Positions 12,781 through 24,325 of a DNA stretch of 64,000 nt are shown piece by piece. Position 1 is the stretch's first letter. Each line of letters starts with the position of its first letter. The notes below the pieces were generated by a model. It made no database searches and was not told the DNA's origin. It was given only the letters and a program-made list of their open reading frames with translations. This stretch comes from Larix kaempferi (lineage: Eukaryota; Streptophyta; Pinopsida; Pinales; Pinaceae). Location: positions 62,001-126,000 of the forward strand of contig BSBM01000186.1 of assembly GCA_027924585.1 (NCBI GenBank), written 5' to 3'. A program made the translations under genes and the position numbers.

Positions 12781-14099
12781 AGTGACTTAGAGCATATCGA
12801 GGAAGAATCATCATTCCCGGATGAACATATCTTCCTTATTGCCTCCTCTGACCCATGGTATGGGGATATCTTAGGATATCTCCAGACTTTGAGGTGTCCT
12901 ACCACTTTTTCTAGAGAAGAACAACGCAAACTGAAAAGTCATGCAAAAAACTATCTCATCATCTCAGATACTTTGTATCGACGTGGGATAGATTCCATCT
13001 TACAACGTTGTTTGACTTTGGAAGAAGCAAAATTAGTATTGAATGATGCCCACAATGGAGCTTGTGGGGGTCATCTTTCTGGGTTGGCAACAACCCAGAA
13101 AATACTGCATGTCGGGTATTTTTGGCCCACAATCTTTAAAGATTGTGTGGAAGCTATGAAATGCTGCCGTCCGTGTCAGTTTTTCACTAGGAAAATGAGA
13201 GCACACCCAGCTCCTCTTCATCCTATGATTACAGTAGGTCCCTTCACAAAATGGGGGGTTGATTATATGACTTGCAATCCAGTTTTGGCTAGAGGACATC
13301 ATTATATAATCGCTGTCATCGACTACTTCACCAAGTGGGCCGAGACAATGCCTACTGTCAAGGTAGATGGAGAAACTTCCGCTTATTTTGTATTTAATCA
13401 GATTATTGCAAGGTTCGGCATACCCAGAGAGATTGTGACTGATCACGGCAGTCATTTCTAGAATAACATGATGACTGATCTATACACAATGTTAGGTTTT
13501 CGGCAAGAACATTCGTCTTCATAGTATCCACAGGCGAATGGACAAGTCGAGGCAGTTAACAATACTTTAAAGGTAATACTGCAAAGAACTGTCAATGCCA
13601 GTCAAAATAACTGGCACATCATGCTATACCCTGCTCTTTGGGCTTATCGTGTGAATGTAAAGACTGCTACCGGGTTCTCTCCCTTCCATCTTGTGCATGG
13701 GATAGAAGCAGTTGTTCCGATTGAATGCGAGATTCCTTCGTTAAAATTGGTTGTTCAATTACTACCAGATGCTTCAGCACTAGAAGAACGTTTGTTGTAT
13801 TTAGAGCATCTAGATGAGCAGCGCCGCGACACGCTCAGAGCAAACGAAGTTCACAAGAAACGAGTCAAAGGACAATATGACAAGTCTGTCAAGCCTAGGG
13901 TGTTCCTTGAAGGAGATCTTGTTCTACTTTGGGATCAAGACAAGGAACCTCTAGGACTGGCAAGTTCAAGTCCATGTGGCTCAGGCCTTACATAATCTCT
14001 AAAGTACTGAAGAAGGGCGCTTATGAGCTAGTAGAATACGAGGGTAATAAGCTGCCTGAGCCTAGAAATGGGCTCTACCTGAAGAAGTACTACGCCTAG
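12781..14099 (+). pseudogene. int: T copy 1 integrase, decayed
   Basis: Inserts the cDNA into the genome. A zinc-binding HHCC domain (GACGGHLSG, then CCRPCQFF) lies near 13060-13190. The catalytic core has WGVDYMT, VTDHGSHF and NGQVEAVNN, giving the D-D-E triad. The C-terminal domain ends YLKKYYA. Breaks: TAG at 13459 and near 13519, shared with copy 2. There is also a one-base loss near 13953 where copy 2 is in frame. The normal stop is TAG 14097-14099. No chromodomain is seen, in keeping with a non-chromovirus (Tat-type) element. Confidence 0.88.
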
Positions 14100-14202
14100 G
14101 CAGTTGTGCTTTTTCTTGTAACATAGCTGTATATTTTGTAGAGCTAGTTTTTGCTTGTGTTTGCTTAGTTAACCTTATGTGTGTCTTCATTTCGTGTATC
14201 AG

Positions 14203-14628
14203 ATGTCAACTGGACATTTCTTAGGATTTGCTGATGGCGCCAGTCACCACACCCAATAGATGGCTTCAGCAGCTTGGATCATTTACTCACCAGCTGGCCA
14301 ACTGGTCTCTTCGGGGGGGGTTTGTTTGGGTCCCACTATGAATAATGTAGCTGAGTACAGTGTAGTTGTAGAACTTCTTCGAGATGCCCTTATTCACGGC
14401 ATTTCACATCTGGAGGTAAGAGTTGATTCACAACTAGTTGTATTTCAGTTAACAGGTGTTTACCAGATTAGAGATCATGTTTTTCTACGACAGTTTTTGC
14501 GAGTTAGATTATTGGAAAGACAGTTTGATTCCATTATATATCAACACATTCCAAGAAATTTAAATGCATTAGCCGACTCATTTGCAAATTATGTCTTAGA
14601 TTGGAATTTGTATCATACACTTCCATAA
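14203..14628 (+). pseudogene. T copy 1 additional RNase H (aRNH) downstream of integrase
   Basis: A separate RNase H of the archaeal/plant type, unlike the RNase H fused to RT. The four acidic positions are visible: D in FADGAS (14233), E in NNVAEY, D in RVDSQLV and D in ALADSF. The frame opens at ATG 14203, is broken by TAG 14257 and resumes at 14260. It starts about 100 bp after the integrase stop, so it is its own frame, not a fusion. Tat elements are known to carry a second RNase H, but between RNase H and integrase; here it follows integrase. It probably helps degrade the RNA template or remove primers (family knowledge). Confidence 0.85.
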
Positions 14629-14795
14629 ACATCATTTCACACATAAAGTTCAAACACATACACATGTAAATAGTCGATACTGTATATATATCCGATAATG
14701 TATCAAAAAATATATGAGTTTTGGATCACAAGTCATGTCATAAAGTACAAAACTGGGCTCAATGGCCTCAAAAATATACATAAAGTATCCATATC
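14629..14795. other. Convergent spacer between aRNH and antisense ORF
   Basis: An AT-rich spacer where the sense aRNH and the antisense ORF end tail to tail. It is a likely site for both 3' ends, but I see no decisive polyadenylation signal. Confidence 0.3.
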
Positions 14796-16033
14796 CTATG
14801 GAGAAGGAGGGGCCTCATCATCATCTACTGCATCCCTATAACATATGACTAGCCTAGCTATCTTCCGCAGCACCCTAAGCCATGCTGGGGACACCCCAAC
14901 TACATCTTCCTGCATATCAATAGGTATCTGATCCATGCGGCATGCAAGAACATCATGAGTCAACCGACTCACTTTCCTCTCTATGGTCCCTAACATAGCA
15001 TCAGCTGCAACAACATCAGATGTCCTCACAAAGATGGTAGGATGTCCCTTGGGACGGACAGGCCCAATATCTGCATATGACACTTGTTTAGTACTTCAAA
15101 ATTCATTCATAAAAATCAAATACTCGAAAGTTTGAAAAAATTAAATAATTCTCAAAATAAAAACATACCAATAGCTCCCCAGGCTCCACCTGGAGGAAGC
15201 ACCAGCTTTGGATCATGGCGGAAGTCCAATCCAGCATACGAAAACTGCTCGAATGTCGGCACCTACCTCTCCCACCACCCCCAGAAATCATTAGTATGAT
15301 AACAAAAGTGGCTTTTGCCACCACCCTGGTGGAGAAATATGTCACCCCATTGACTCAATCTAGGCTCACGAGGGTTGACTGGAGGTAGAGGCATCCCCAA
15401 GCTAAGAGCAGGTACCCTCTCAAAGAAGAAGGTACATAGAATGTTGCTGTATCCAAAGTTCTTCATACTTCCAGATTTGCAACCCGTGAGTTGAAGCTTC
15501 ATATTTGCCAATAAACCAGTGCACCAATTGTACACATGTCCCTGCAAGCATCTAACACCAATATGCATGGAATGCCTCGAATCTAGGTGTTGTGTGGCAC
15601 TCCCTGCCATCCGGTTTATCATACTCACAATAACCTTTAGAGGGAGGCTTTCAATGGTAGAAACAAGGATTTGACTTCCTGATTTCTCAGCTCCAGCCAC
15701 ACAGTATGCATTTAAATATTCTTGCACCGATGTTGCACCCACATTGCGAGAAGATCCCTCCAAGTTTACTGCATCTCCCCTCCTGGAGATTCCAGTAATA
15801 AAGTAGATATCGTCGATAGTAAGGTCCAAGGATTATCCTCGGATAACAAAGGCATTAGTATCTACATCCCAGTATTGAACGAGTCTTCGAAGCAATTTAT
15901 TGAGTGCCCTCATGTTCACGGTTCAGTAAAAATTTAACAAACCACATCTTCGGAGGGCATGGAGAGTGGTCGAGTCCTGCATTGCCACCCTATCCATATC
16001 CTCATTCTCTCTCTTCCTCCAAACAAGAACCAT
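14796..16033 (-). pseudogene. T copy 1 antisense ORF with one intron (plant-mobile-domain-like), decayed
   Basis: Read on the minus strand from ATG 16033. Exon 1 runs to 15169. It includes LDLTIDDIYFITG, a segment reminiscent of plant mobile domain proteins, and ends GAWGAI. A 98-bp intron (15168-15071) has GTATGT at the donor and CATATGCAG at the acceptor. Exon 2 (15070-14799, stop 14798-14796) continues in frame as DIGPVRPKGHPTIF. Without splicing the frame closes in the AT-rich intron. Stops in exon 1 are TGA near 15935, TAA near 15833 and TAG near 15263, all shared with copy 2. Antisense ORFs after pol are known in Retand-like elements; the intron is my inference from frame and splice sites. 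Role unknown. Confidence 0.7.
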
Positions 16034-16312
16034 CCTGCCACAAAAATATCAATTTTTAGCGTCTCGACACCTTTTTTCATCATATTCAGGGGTGGGCGCT
16101 ACTGTATATACCACACAGTCACGCAAGGACACTACTGTGTGTAAGAAGAGTAGCGCACACCTCCTGGTATGCCCTACTATGCCCACTGCAGAGTAGCGCA
16201 CACGCTCTTCACGTTGTGAACATAGCCTTAAAAGTGATTTTTTGCTCAAAAATTGACAAATGAACAATTGAAATGCAAGTTGGGATGATTTAAACTTACT
16301 TCGTGGAGGCTG
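16034..16312 (-). promoter_or_regulatory. Region upstream of the T antisense ORF with GCGCTACT / AGTAGCGC motifs (copy 1)
   Basis: Between 16087 and 16205 there are repeated GCGCTACT, AGTAGCGCACACC and CCTACTATGCCC units of the kind also found in the T LTR upstream of its TATA box. The position, just 5' of the antisense ATG, suggests a promoter region. This is inference only. The unit ends at the duplication junction. Confidence 0.35.
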
Positions 16313-18026
16313 AATTAACAGGCTACCAAGTTTCAACAAGAAGAGGCAACAAGAATCCAGAGAGAGCAGGCTATTCATTTGCAGCAGCAAGAAGAAGCTG
16401 CTAGAGTCCAGAGGGAGCAAGAGAAAAGGGCTTTGGAAGCTGAAGTTGCTAGAAACCAGAAAGAAAGAAGAAGAGAGGATTTTGTTAGAAGAGGCAGACA
16501 GGTTACAAAAGGAGTTAGCAGAGCTATCTGAAGGGCAGGAAAGGGAGTAGAAGGAGAAAAATCCCGAACCAGAACCATCTACTCCACAAGACATGGAATT
16601 AGATCCACCACTGATAGACCAACCAGGGATAACTCAAGAAGGGGTTGCTTCCACTTAAGGATTAGCGTTGACCCCGTACAACCCCAGAAAGCAGCGCTAG
16701 GTGGCCAACTTGGATTCTGTATATTTTCATGAGTGGAAAAGGGCTATCATTGACCGAAGAGTAAGGAAAATGGAAATTGGGGAGGACTTATATGAATTCA
16801 GGGTATCGGAAACCACATTGGTCCAAGGAACAGATGTTGACCCTTCATTCCAAGCCCAATGCACCGTGGCATCAGTTGAGGTCAGTAAAGCCAATACCGA
16901 TCGGTTAATAAATGAGGTAAAGCATTATAGAGATCAATGCTTCAAAATAAGAGATGACAGGAAGAGGGAGGTTCTAGAAGCAAATGAATTGAAGAAGAAA
17001 TACAGGGAAATGACATAAGAGAAGTTAAGGATAACTTCGGGAGCTCTAAAACTTGAAAATGAGAAGAATTCGCTAGAGATGTAGTTGGCCGTCTCCGAAG
17101 ACGAGAAAAAGAACTTAAAGGCTCGGATATCAAAATTGGAGGAGCTCGAAGCCAGTAGGGGCCAACAAATTTATCTCCCCAAGGATCAGTATGAAAGGTT
17201 AATCCAAGAAAAGGAGAAGTTGTTGAAACAACTCAAAGAAGCAGTGGAAAACAAGCAAGACCTGTTCACGTTTCACAAGCAAGCATGTGACATGCTATTA
17301 AAAGGCCATCAGCTGCTGGTGCTAATCTCGGGAGAAATTTGCAACGTGAAAGAAATGATCATGAAAATGACAGTAATCGAAGTTGGAGCCTTAAAGAACA
17401 GAGACAAATCTGCAAAACATGTGGAAGAGTTAAAACAACAATTTGAGTGGAGAAGAGGAAAATATGGATTCCCCTCAAACTTGCGCGCCACCACTGAAGA
17501 AGAATTTGACTTAGATGCAGGACTCCTTGAATTCAGTAAAGATTGTGGCGCTAGGATAAGCTTGGAGATCAAAAATAATGTCCACAAATTTCACTCTTTC
17601 TACTCCAAAATTAGAGAATCCCATGTCAAGTGCCACTTGGTTCTGCCTGAAACTATCAATGAATTCCCAGAACGAGAACATGGGTTGGCTAAGTTGCAAG
17701 GCGAGTTGGACCACGAATTGAACTATGTTAAAAAGGTAGAGGTGATAACCCAAGATGAACTCCAACAATTCATTGGCCAGCACGCTGTGCATATCTACTT
17801 TCTGGAAGCAATTTCCCAAGAAGCAGCAGTAGGAGTAGCACAAGTCAAATCAGATCTGCGCAAGCATGAGATTGCAGCAAAGGCAACAATATCTGTTCAT
17901 AGCAAGATTATCTTGAAAGAGCTCAGTCAATGGGCCTCCCATATCCAAAGTGTAGATTTCCAAGCATCCACAAGCGAGCCAGTTGGTGGGGATGAGTCAG
18001 CAAGTCAGCAAAAGGAAGCCAAATAA
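16313..18026 (+). pseudogene. LTR-encoded ORF of H, 3' half, duplicated copy
   Basis: It begins abruptly in the coiled-coil part of the ORF at the duplication junction. The stretch 17085-18026 is open for 313 residues, longer than in unit 1, because CAG is kept near 17779 where unit 1 has TAG. It ends with the same ASTSEPVGGDESASQQKEAK tail. Upstream stops (TAA near 16656, TAG 16697, TAA 17016, TAG 17082) are shared with unit 1 but absent from the 3' LTR copy. Confidence 0.75.
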
Positions 18027-18941
18027 AATAGATAACCCATCAGAATTCTTATTTGTCTTAATGTGAGAAAAGATGAAATTCCTTTATTGTATAAATGCTT
18101 TAAAAGACAGCTGGCTCTGATTTTGTCTTATATGGAAGGCTCTCCACGAATCTGTGGGTTTTGTAATTGTTCACTAAAGGACAAATTAGAAGGTTCTAGA
18201 GTTTAGGGTACACTTGTCAACTCAAGGAGCAATTTGTAAATTTATAAATAGAAGAATAGAAGAGGAATAGAGGACTTTTTGCAGGTGAAACAAATTTTCT
18301 AGCTTGTACAAATTACTTTGCTACTTGCTCCAAGAAACTGGATTTTTTCTAATAGAAACCTGGAGAGGATGTTTTTGTCTGGAAATGTGTGTTGAATGTT
18401 TGTTGGACTATTCCTGTAGCATTCGTATACTACTGTGAGATCTTTCTTTACTATTATGAATTATTTCTGTGTGATGAATGATCTTTCTATTTTCCTGTAC
18501 AATGATGCCTCTCTTAAATGAGTAATAGAATGTATTAAATAGTTTGAAGCTATCTTCAATATTTGTCATATTCTGTTGTAGGCACATCTTCATGATTCAA
18601 TGGCTATCTATGTGATCTTTAGGTGTTTCTTGCAGCTTATTACTCATCTCTACAGTTTGCTCCTTGCAAGGATAGGTTAAATTTGCTTGTACAGTCTTAG
18701 ATTAATTTAGATTAGCTACCTACATTTAGCTTAGGGCACTTGCATTTCATCTTTAAAATAAAATCCATAAATGGTGGATCAGGCCGCAACCGATGTAAAG
18801 AATAAGAATCGTTAAATCTTACAATAGCCGGAACCGTTAACCGGACGGATTCCCCACACCAAATGGTGAGCGATCTAATTGGGCTTGCTTACCGGGGAGA
18901 ATCCCTTGCAACTTGATGTTGCGATTTTTGGGGCATCAATA
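18027..18941 (+). repeat. H LTR 3' portion, duplicated copy
   Basis: The duplicated end of the H LTR with TATA box 18243-18251. It ends CAATA at 18941 (CAACA in unit 1) and is followed by the same H primer site (TGGCGCTAGAAGGAG from 18947) and leader. Confidence 0.75.
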
Positions 18942-19999
18942 GTTTTTGGCGCTAGAAGGAGTGTTATAGGTCAAATTTTCACTTCCGTGATCACCTTGAG
19001 CTGTCAATCACACAAAAGGACAACTAGGATTGAAGAGCATGATGAACTCAGATGAGACTTTGACCTGATTCACCTCCCTGCAAGCTGACAAAACCCTAAA
19101 AAAAACCATATTTTGGCATGGGCGCTACTCTATTTGAGCAAACCAGCGCATATGCGCTACTCCACAAAGCAATAGTAGCACACACCTCCTCTTGGGCGCT
19201 ACTCCACTTCAGTAAACTAGTGCACAACATTCAAAAAGTGGCAAACGCTAGTTGTTAAGCACTGTAGTCACGCACTGTGCGCTACTCCACTGTGAAATAG
19301 TAGCGCACATCTTAAAATATGATAAGAAAATATTAATTTGATGAATGGAGATTAGTTGCGGTTGGTTTCTCAACTTCCCCAACTTCTTCTTCAACCACCT
19401 CTCGAATTGAACTGCCTACCTTGTCCTATAAATACAAGGAGGATTGAAGAGAGGGGTTAGACATAGTAAGACATGAGAGCCATAGAGAGACTCTTCTATA
19501 TGAAAAGCTTGTATTGAAGGAGGTTATGCTGGAAGAACTCTGAAGTCAGAGAGGAGCAAGAGCCTAGGATCAGGTTGCATGAGCATGCTGCAAAGTCAGG
19601 TATACCTTGTATCATTCATATGTTTTTAACAATAAAAGGTTGAAACATCTTTCTCGTCCCAAATCAAATGCTTAATGGACTACGTGTTTGTTTGGATCAT
19701 GTTGGTTAATGTTTGATGTTTGAATTACTTTTCAATTCCATCATTATTATATTTGCCAAGATACGTTGAGAAAGGTCTTTGTGTTGCAGGTTTATCAAAT
19801 GGGAGATTGGGTTGAGGATCGAGCGCAAGGTTGGACAAAAGCTAGGATCAAACTTCGTTTACAAGGTATGTCCTCAAGGTCTCTAATCTATTTCGATTTA
19901 TAAACGCTTCTGTAATGCAATTAGTATGTTTACCTATCACCCCCTTAAGTTGATAGTGTCTATTTTCTCACTATAGGGTGGTATTTCCCGCCAACAGAC

Positions 20000-20017
20000 T
20001 GGCGACTCCGCTGGGGA
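20000..20017 (+). other. T copy 2 primer-binding site
   Basis: TGGCGACTCCGCTGGGGA just after the LTR end CCAACA, identical to copy 1. Confidence 0.7.
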
Positions 20018-22055
20018 GGTTGTTTTTTCTGCTCTAGGAAACCCTTCTTGATTGTCTTTCCAATACCTCTTAACCCCTTTTAATCTTCTGAGAAGCCCTG
20101 TAGGTTGTCCCTACCTACTTCCCTTTTCTTGACTCAGTCTTTTTACACCTCTGCAAGCTTAATTTTTAACTCTTTAAGACCTGTGCGCTGCCCTACTGTA
20201 CATACAGTAGCGCCCATGCGCTAGTTTGTCTCTGTATAGTAGCGCCCACACCCCCAAGTGTGCTAGTTTGCCTACTGCACAGTAGGGCACATTCCTGTAA
20301 CTCTCTATTTGAGTTAGGGTTGAGTTTTCTGCCTGTTTGGGTGAGTTTCTAACTTTGTTTTTGGCCTTCTTGACTGGTCTTTGAGGTCTATAACCTTTCT
20401 TTGAGTCTCATTGGCCTTTTTTGAGTCCTTTAGGTCATCTTTTGGTCACTTTTTACTTTTGAAGTGTTTGGTTCATTGGTGACTCTTTTTGAAGATTGGG
20501 CATTGATTCCTTAGTGAACACAGTTACTCATTCCATACCTTGATAGTGTGTTGCTGACCTACAAACCTTTGCACTTAGCATTTGCTGTTTGTTGCAACAC
20601 TTGTATGCTCTTTAGGAATCTCATCCTTTGTTTTAGGGTTTGATCCATCTTTTGGAGCCTTTGGGGTCTCTTCCAAAACTTTTTGAGTCCCAACATTTCT
20701 TGACTTCGCTGTCTTTTCCAATATCAAGTGAGTTTGAAGTGCTTTAGCTTGCTTCATCTTTCAGTCTTTGTGTTAGTAAGGTTGTCTGTAGTTCGCTTGC
20801 CTACCTATTTCTTGGCATAGTGGTCTTGTTAGGGTTTGGTGTTTTGGAGCATTCTTTTAAGATTGATTTCCAGTTCTAAGCATCTTTCCTCTTTGTTTTC
20901 TTCCCGCTTTGTTTCCAAGTTAGAGATATTTTTCTTTTGAAAAACAACTTGTAGGACAAGTCTTTTTCGAACCATTGTTTTGACAGTTGTGGACTTTAGA
21001 GTCATATTGCCATTACTTACACATCTCTTATAGGTCTTATTTGCTTCCACTTTCAAGTTCTTTTTTTGTTCATATATAACAGAAAAGCAAAATAAGTTTG
21101 GTTGTTCATAATAGTAAGGCTTGTAATCTTTGAAAAATAGCATAGTTTATTTTGTTAAGAATTAGAAAAGAAAACAAAAAGAAAGCTTTGTTTAGTTTTG
21201 CTTACTCTTTACTTTGGAAAGAATATTAAACGAAAAATAAAAGTCCTTTCGTTGTTGAAAGTTGTTTCATTTCATGCACTTTACTTTCTGTTGCAACCAC
21301 ATCACACAATGCACTGCCCCATTGAGTAAAAAGTAACCTTAAAAAGAATCTTAATAAAATCAATTAGAAATGATTTTATTTCTAGGGATACACGACACCA
21401 AAAAGTCTAGGCTAGAGTTTTGAGCTTAAAACACCTTTAACTGCTTGAAGCTTGTTTCATTACTCAAAAATCACAGTGCGACTATCATATAGGTAAACCC
21501 ATATATATCAAATATTCCTGGGAAACTCTATTGAAACCAGAGCTAAGCACGAGGCCATGGAATATTGGAATCATTGAGGATACCTCCCTCATGTTCCTTT
21601 TCACCATAAACCAGGGTCGATTTGCGTATGGGGATCCATCTGGATTTCAGGCTTTGTTACCCTGCCCATGCATTTTGATCAGGCTGACGACTGTCCCCCC
21701 AGGATATTTCGTATGTATGGTAGCCTTAGTATCTGACCATAGGATCATACACAGGTGACAACAGAGGGTATATCTGCTATACCTAAGACAGACATGGGAG
21801 GAAATCCCTTGCAGGACTTTGGGAGCGCAGTTGGGTGATTCCAGCGCTTTCACCCTCAGTCATTGTATTGTGGACCCGGGGTAACTATTCTTCATCCTTC
21901 GTAGATCTGTTCTGGGCCCTCATCATCCCAGACTCTTCTCCGGAAGGCATCTTGTTTGAATGGTTTGAATACTTAGGATTTTTTTAGTGGTGTGCTGTTT
22001 TCCCCCTAGTCTTAGTGGCCACTAGGTTTTTCATAGTTTTTATTATTATATAATC

Positions 22056-24325
22056 ATGGAAGACCAACAACTTCGTAGGTCTAGAAGGTTGCAAAACCTT
22101 CTCCCACTTAAAGTGGAACCACTACCTCCTCCTGGACAACAGAGGGTAGACTCGAGTGTTCCTTTGGAAACTACTGGTGAAATAGAGGTTCCTGAAGAAC
22201 CACAACCTGCAATAGAAAGACCTGAAATAGAGGTTCCTGAGGAACCACAACCCGGGACTCCAGATCAACAAGCTTTTAATACAGTTGAGATTGAGGATCT
22301 CACTTCTAGTGAGTTCAGTACTCCTTTTAATCCTCCTCTGACTAACCTTAACAATCCGCTTCTGTTACCCGTTGGTTTCCAGCAACCTGATTATAGTGCA
22401 TATTTGTTCACACTTGGGCATTTTATGACTGATACAGGAGGCGAACAAGGAGTTCCACAGACTCCCACAAGAGGTATGAATACAAATACTATAAATCCTC
22501 CTCCCACTACTACACCGAGTTGGGCACAGACAACTTCTGTTTCAACTCCGTCCTTCAGCTTTAATGTCGGTACCTTAGGCATGCCGAGTTCAAAAACTGT
22601 GGCATCTGCCTCTACACCCACTTTTGGACCTAGCAGTACAACGAATCTTGTTCCACCTCTTGTAAATCAACCGTCATACCACATACCCAGCACTTGGATT
22701 TCCACACCAAATGTAAGGCCAAACGCCTCTGCAACTATGCCCGTCATGAGTACCATGACCGAGCCGTCCGCCATGATTACCCCTGGTTTTAATGCCTTTG
22801 CAGGTTACAATATCAATCAAGGTAATGTACCTGCAGGAAACACCCCTTTTTCTTTGTTTTCTGGAGGAGGGGGTAACATCCTTAATCAACAATACAGCGG
22901 GGCTAATGCCCAGCCGTAGTGGACAAACGTTCAGAGTACTAACCCACTTTCATTTGGATGGGGAAATTTTAACAACACTTTCACACAACAGAAAGTGGCT
23001 GGGGGAAACCCCTACCAGCAAGTGGCTGGGGGAAACCCCTACCAGCAGATGGTTGGGGGCAACCCCTACCAGCAGATGGCCGGGTGCAACCCCTACCAGC
23101 AAGTGGCTAGGGGCAACCCCTACCAGTAGTTTACAAGTCAAAATATGGGTGGTTCTCCCTTTATGACCCCAGCTTATCAAATGCCATCTTGCAGACCTCG
23201 TTTACCATTTCTGGCAACTCTGAACTTTCCAGACCTTTCCAATTTAACAAATGATCTGGTATGCCATAACGCGGCTTGGCCACCAGTTCCTACCAAGTTA
23301 CCTTTGGACATTCAAAAATTTGAAGGCAAAACCCGTGAAGATCCTGGTGATCATGTCACCACTTTCCATTCATGGTGTTCTTCAAACTTGTTGAACGAAG
23401 ATTCTGTTAGGTTGAGACTTTTCCAAATAACCTTAACCGGCGCTGCGGCTAAATGGTACATTGAGTTACCTGCAGCTACGTTTTTTAACTTTCAGGATCT
23501 CGCGACTGTTTTTCTGAACCACTTCCAGCTTCCTGTTCGGTGCAATGCCGGGACAGATCTTTTGTCTACATTTAGACAAAATAAGGCCACTTGCTTATCT
23601 GATCACAATAGTGGCGAAGACGGAAGAGGCTCATTAAAGCCAATATATCTCCAGAATTCCTTCTCGAGTGGTATTTGAAATCACTCCTTCCTTACATTTC
23701 TAAGGAAGTAGCTACTTCTGGAGTGTCTACAGAGGAAGAATCCATCTTATGGACCCAGCAGCTAGACCTTGTTTATGCACAGTCTGGGCTACTTTATGAT
23801 ATTATACCAGACACACTACGATCAAACACTGATCTTGGCAGACCTAAACCTGGACCACATGCTGACGGCATAGTGGGTTCAGTAGATTCTGCAGCTTTCG
23901 AAGCATTGACCAAGCGGGTTCATGCCTTATCCGTCACACAATTGACTGCAGAAGTAACCTCCGTCACAACCTCTCCTTCTATTTCTGAATCTGTGAACTA
24001 GGTTCAGAACAATCAAAAGGGCCCTCGGCAACCCAACAACAAAAAGAAGGGCAAGAAGGGAGAGGGGAACCAGCAAAATCCCAAGAATAAAGGGAATGCC
24101 GAGGAGGGTAATAAAGAAAAGAATAAGGTTAAGTTCCCTTGTAAGCTTTGCAAGCAGGATCACCTCACTCACCAATGCCCTCTACTCGAAGAAGCCCGGA
24201 AGCTGCTTCAAGAAAAGAAACCTGTCGTACTTAAAGATCCATTTCCTAAAGGGCAGGGTTCAGCTTCTGGCACCTCCAAAGCTGAGGGCACCACTCAGGA
24301 TTCAGTTGATCAAACTTTCATTAAT
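22056..24325 (+). pseudogene. gag: T copy 2 gag, decayed
   Basis: The better copy at its 5' end. ATG 22056 is intact and the first 287 codons are open to TAG 22917. Next come the 27-bp repeat region (22992-23126) and the capsid core (open 23145-23678). A frameshift near 23605 is shared with copy 1. The frame then resumes at 23675-24001, ending in TAG. The CCHC knuckle follows at about 24140-24180. The proline-rich N-terminal part contains repeated EIEVPEEPQP blocks. Confidence 0.85.

Larger units (their letters stand above)
1984..16312 (+). repeat. 14.3-kb tandem duplication, unit 1
   Basis: This segment repeats at 16313-30645 at an offset of 14329-14335, with about 2 differences per 100 bases in sampled stretches. 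The unit runs from the middle of the H LTR ORF, through the H LTR end, primer site and leader, and across the Tat-like element to just upstream of its antisense ORF. Both outer ends carry the 5-mer AATGA (1984-1988 and 30646-30650). The internal junction reads AATTA at 16313-16317. This fits a single microhomology-mediated duplication. Confidence 0.85.
4786..16312 (+). mobile_element. Tat-like Ty3/gypsy retrotransposon T, copy 1 (3' end missing)
   Basis: Order on the plus strand: LTR (right end 5664), primer site, long leader, gag with CCHC knuckle, protease, RT, RNase H, integrase, then a separate archaeal/plant-type RNase H downstream of integrase. An antisense ORF follows (14796-16033). 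The extra RNase H and the antisense ORF after pol are features of the Tat/Retand group. The usual Tat position of the second RNase H is between RNase H and integrase, so this order is unusual. No 3' LTR matching 4786-5664 is present; the copy stops at the duplication junction. The left boundary is approximate. Confidence 0.7.

Noticed and set aside
16089-16312. A 3' LTR of T beginning at TGGGCGCTACT after a CAGGGG purine tract
   Set aside because: Apart from the short motif it does not align with the T LTR at 4786 onward; LTRs of one element should be nearly identical. It fits better as the region upstream of the antisense ORF.
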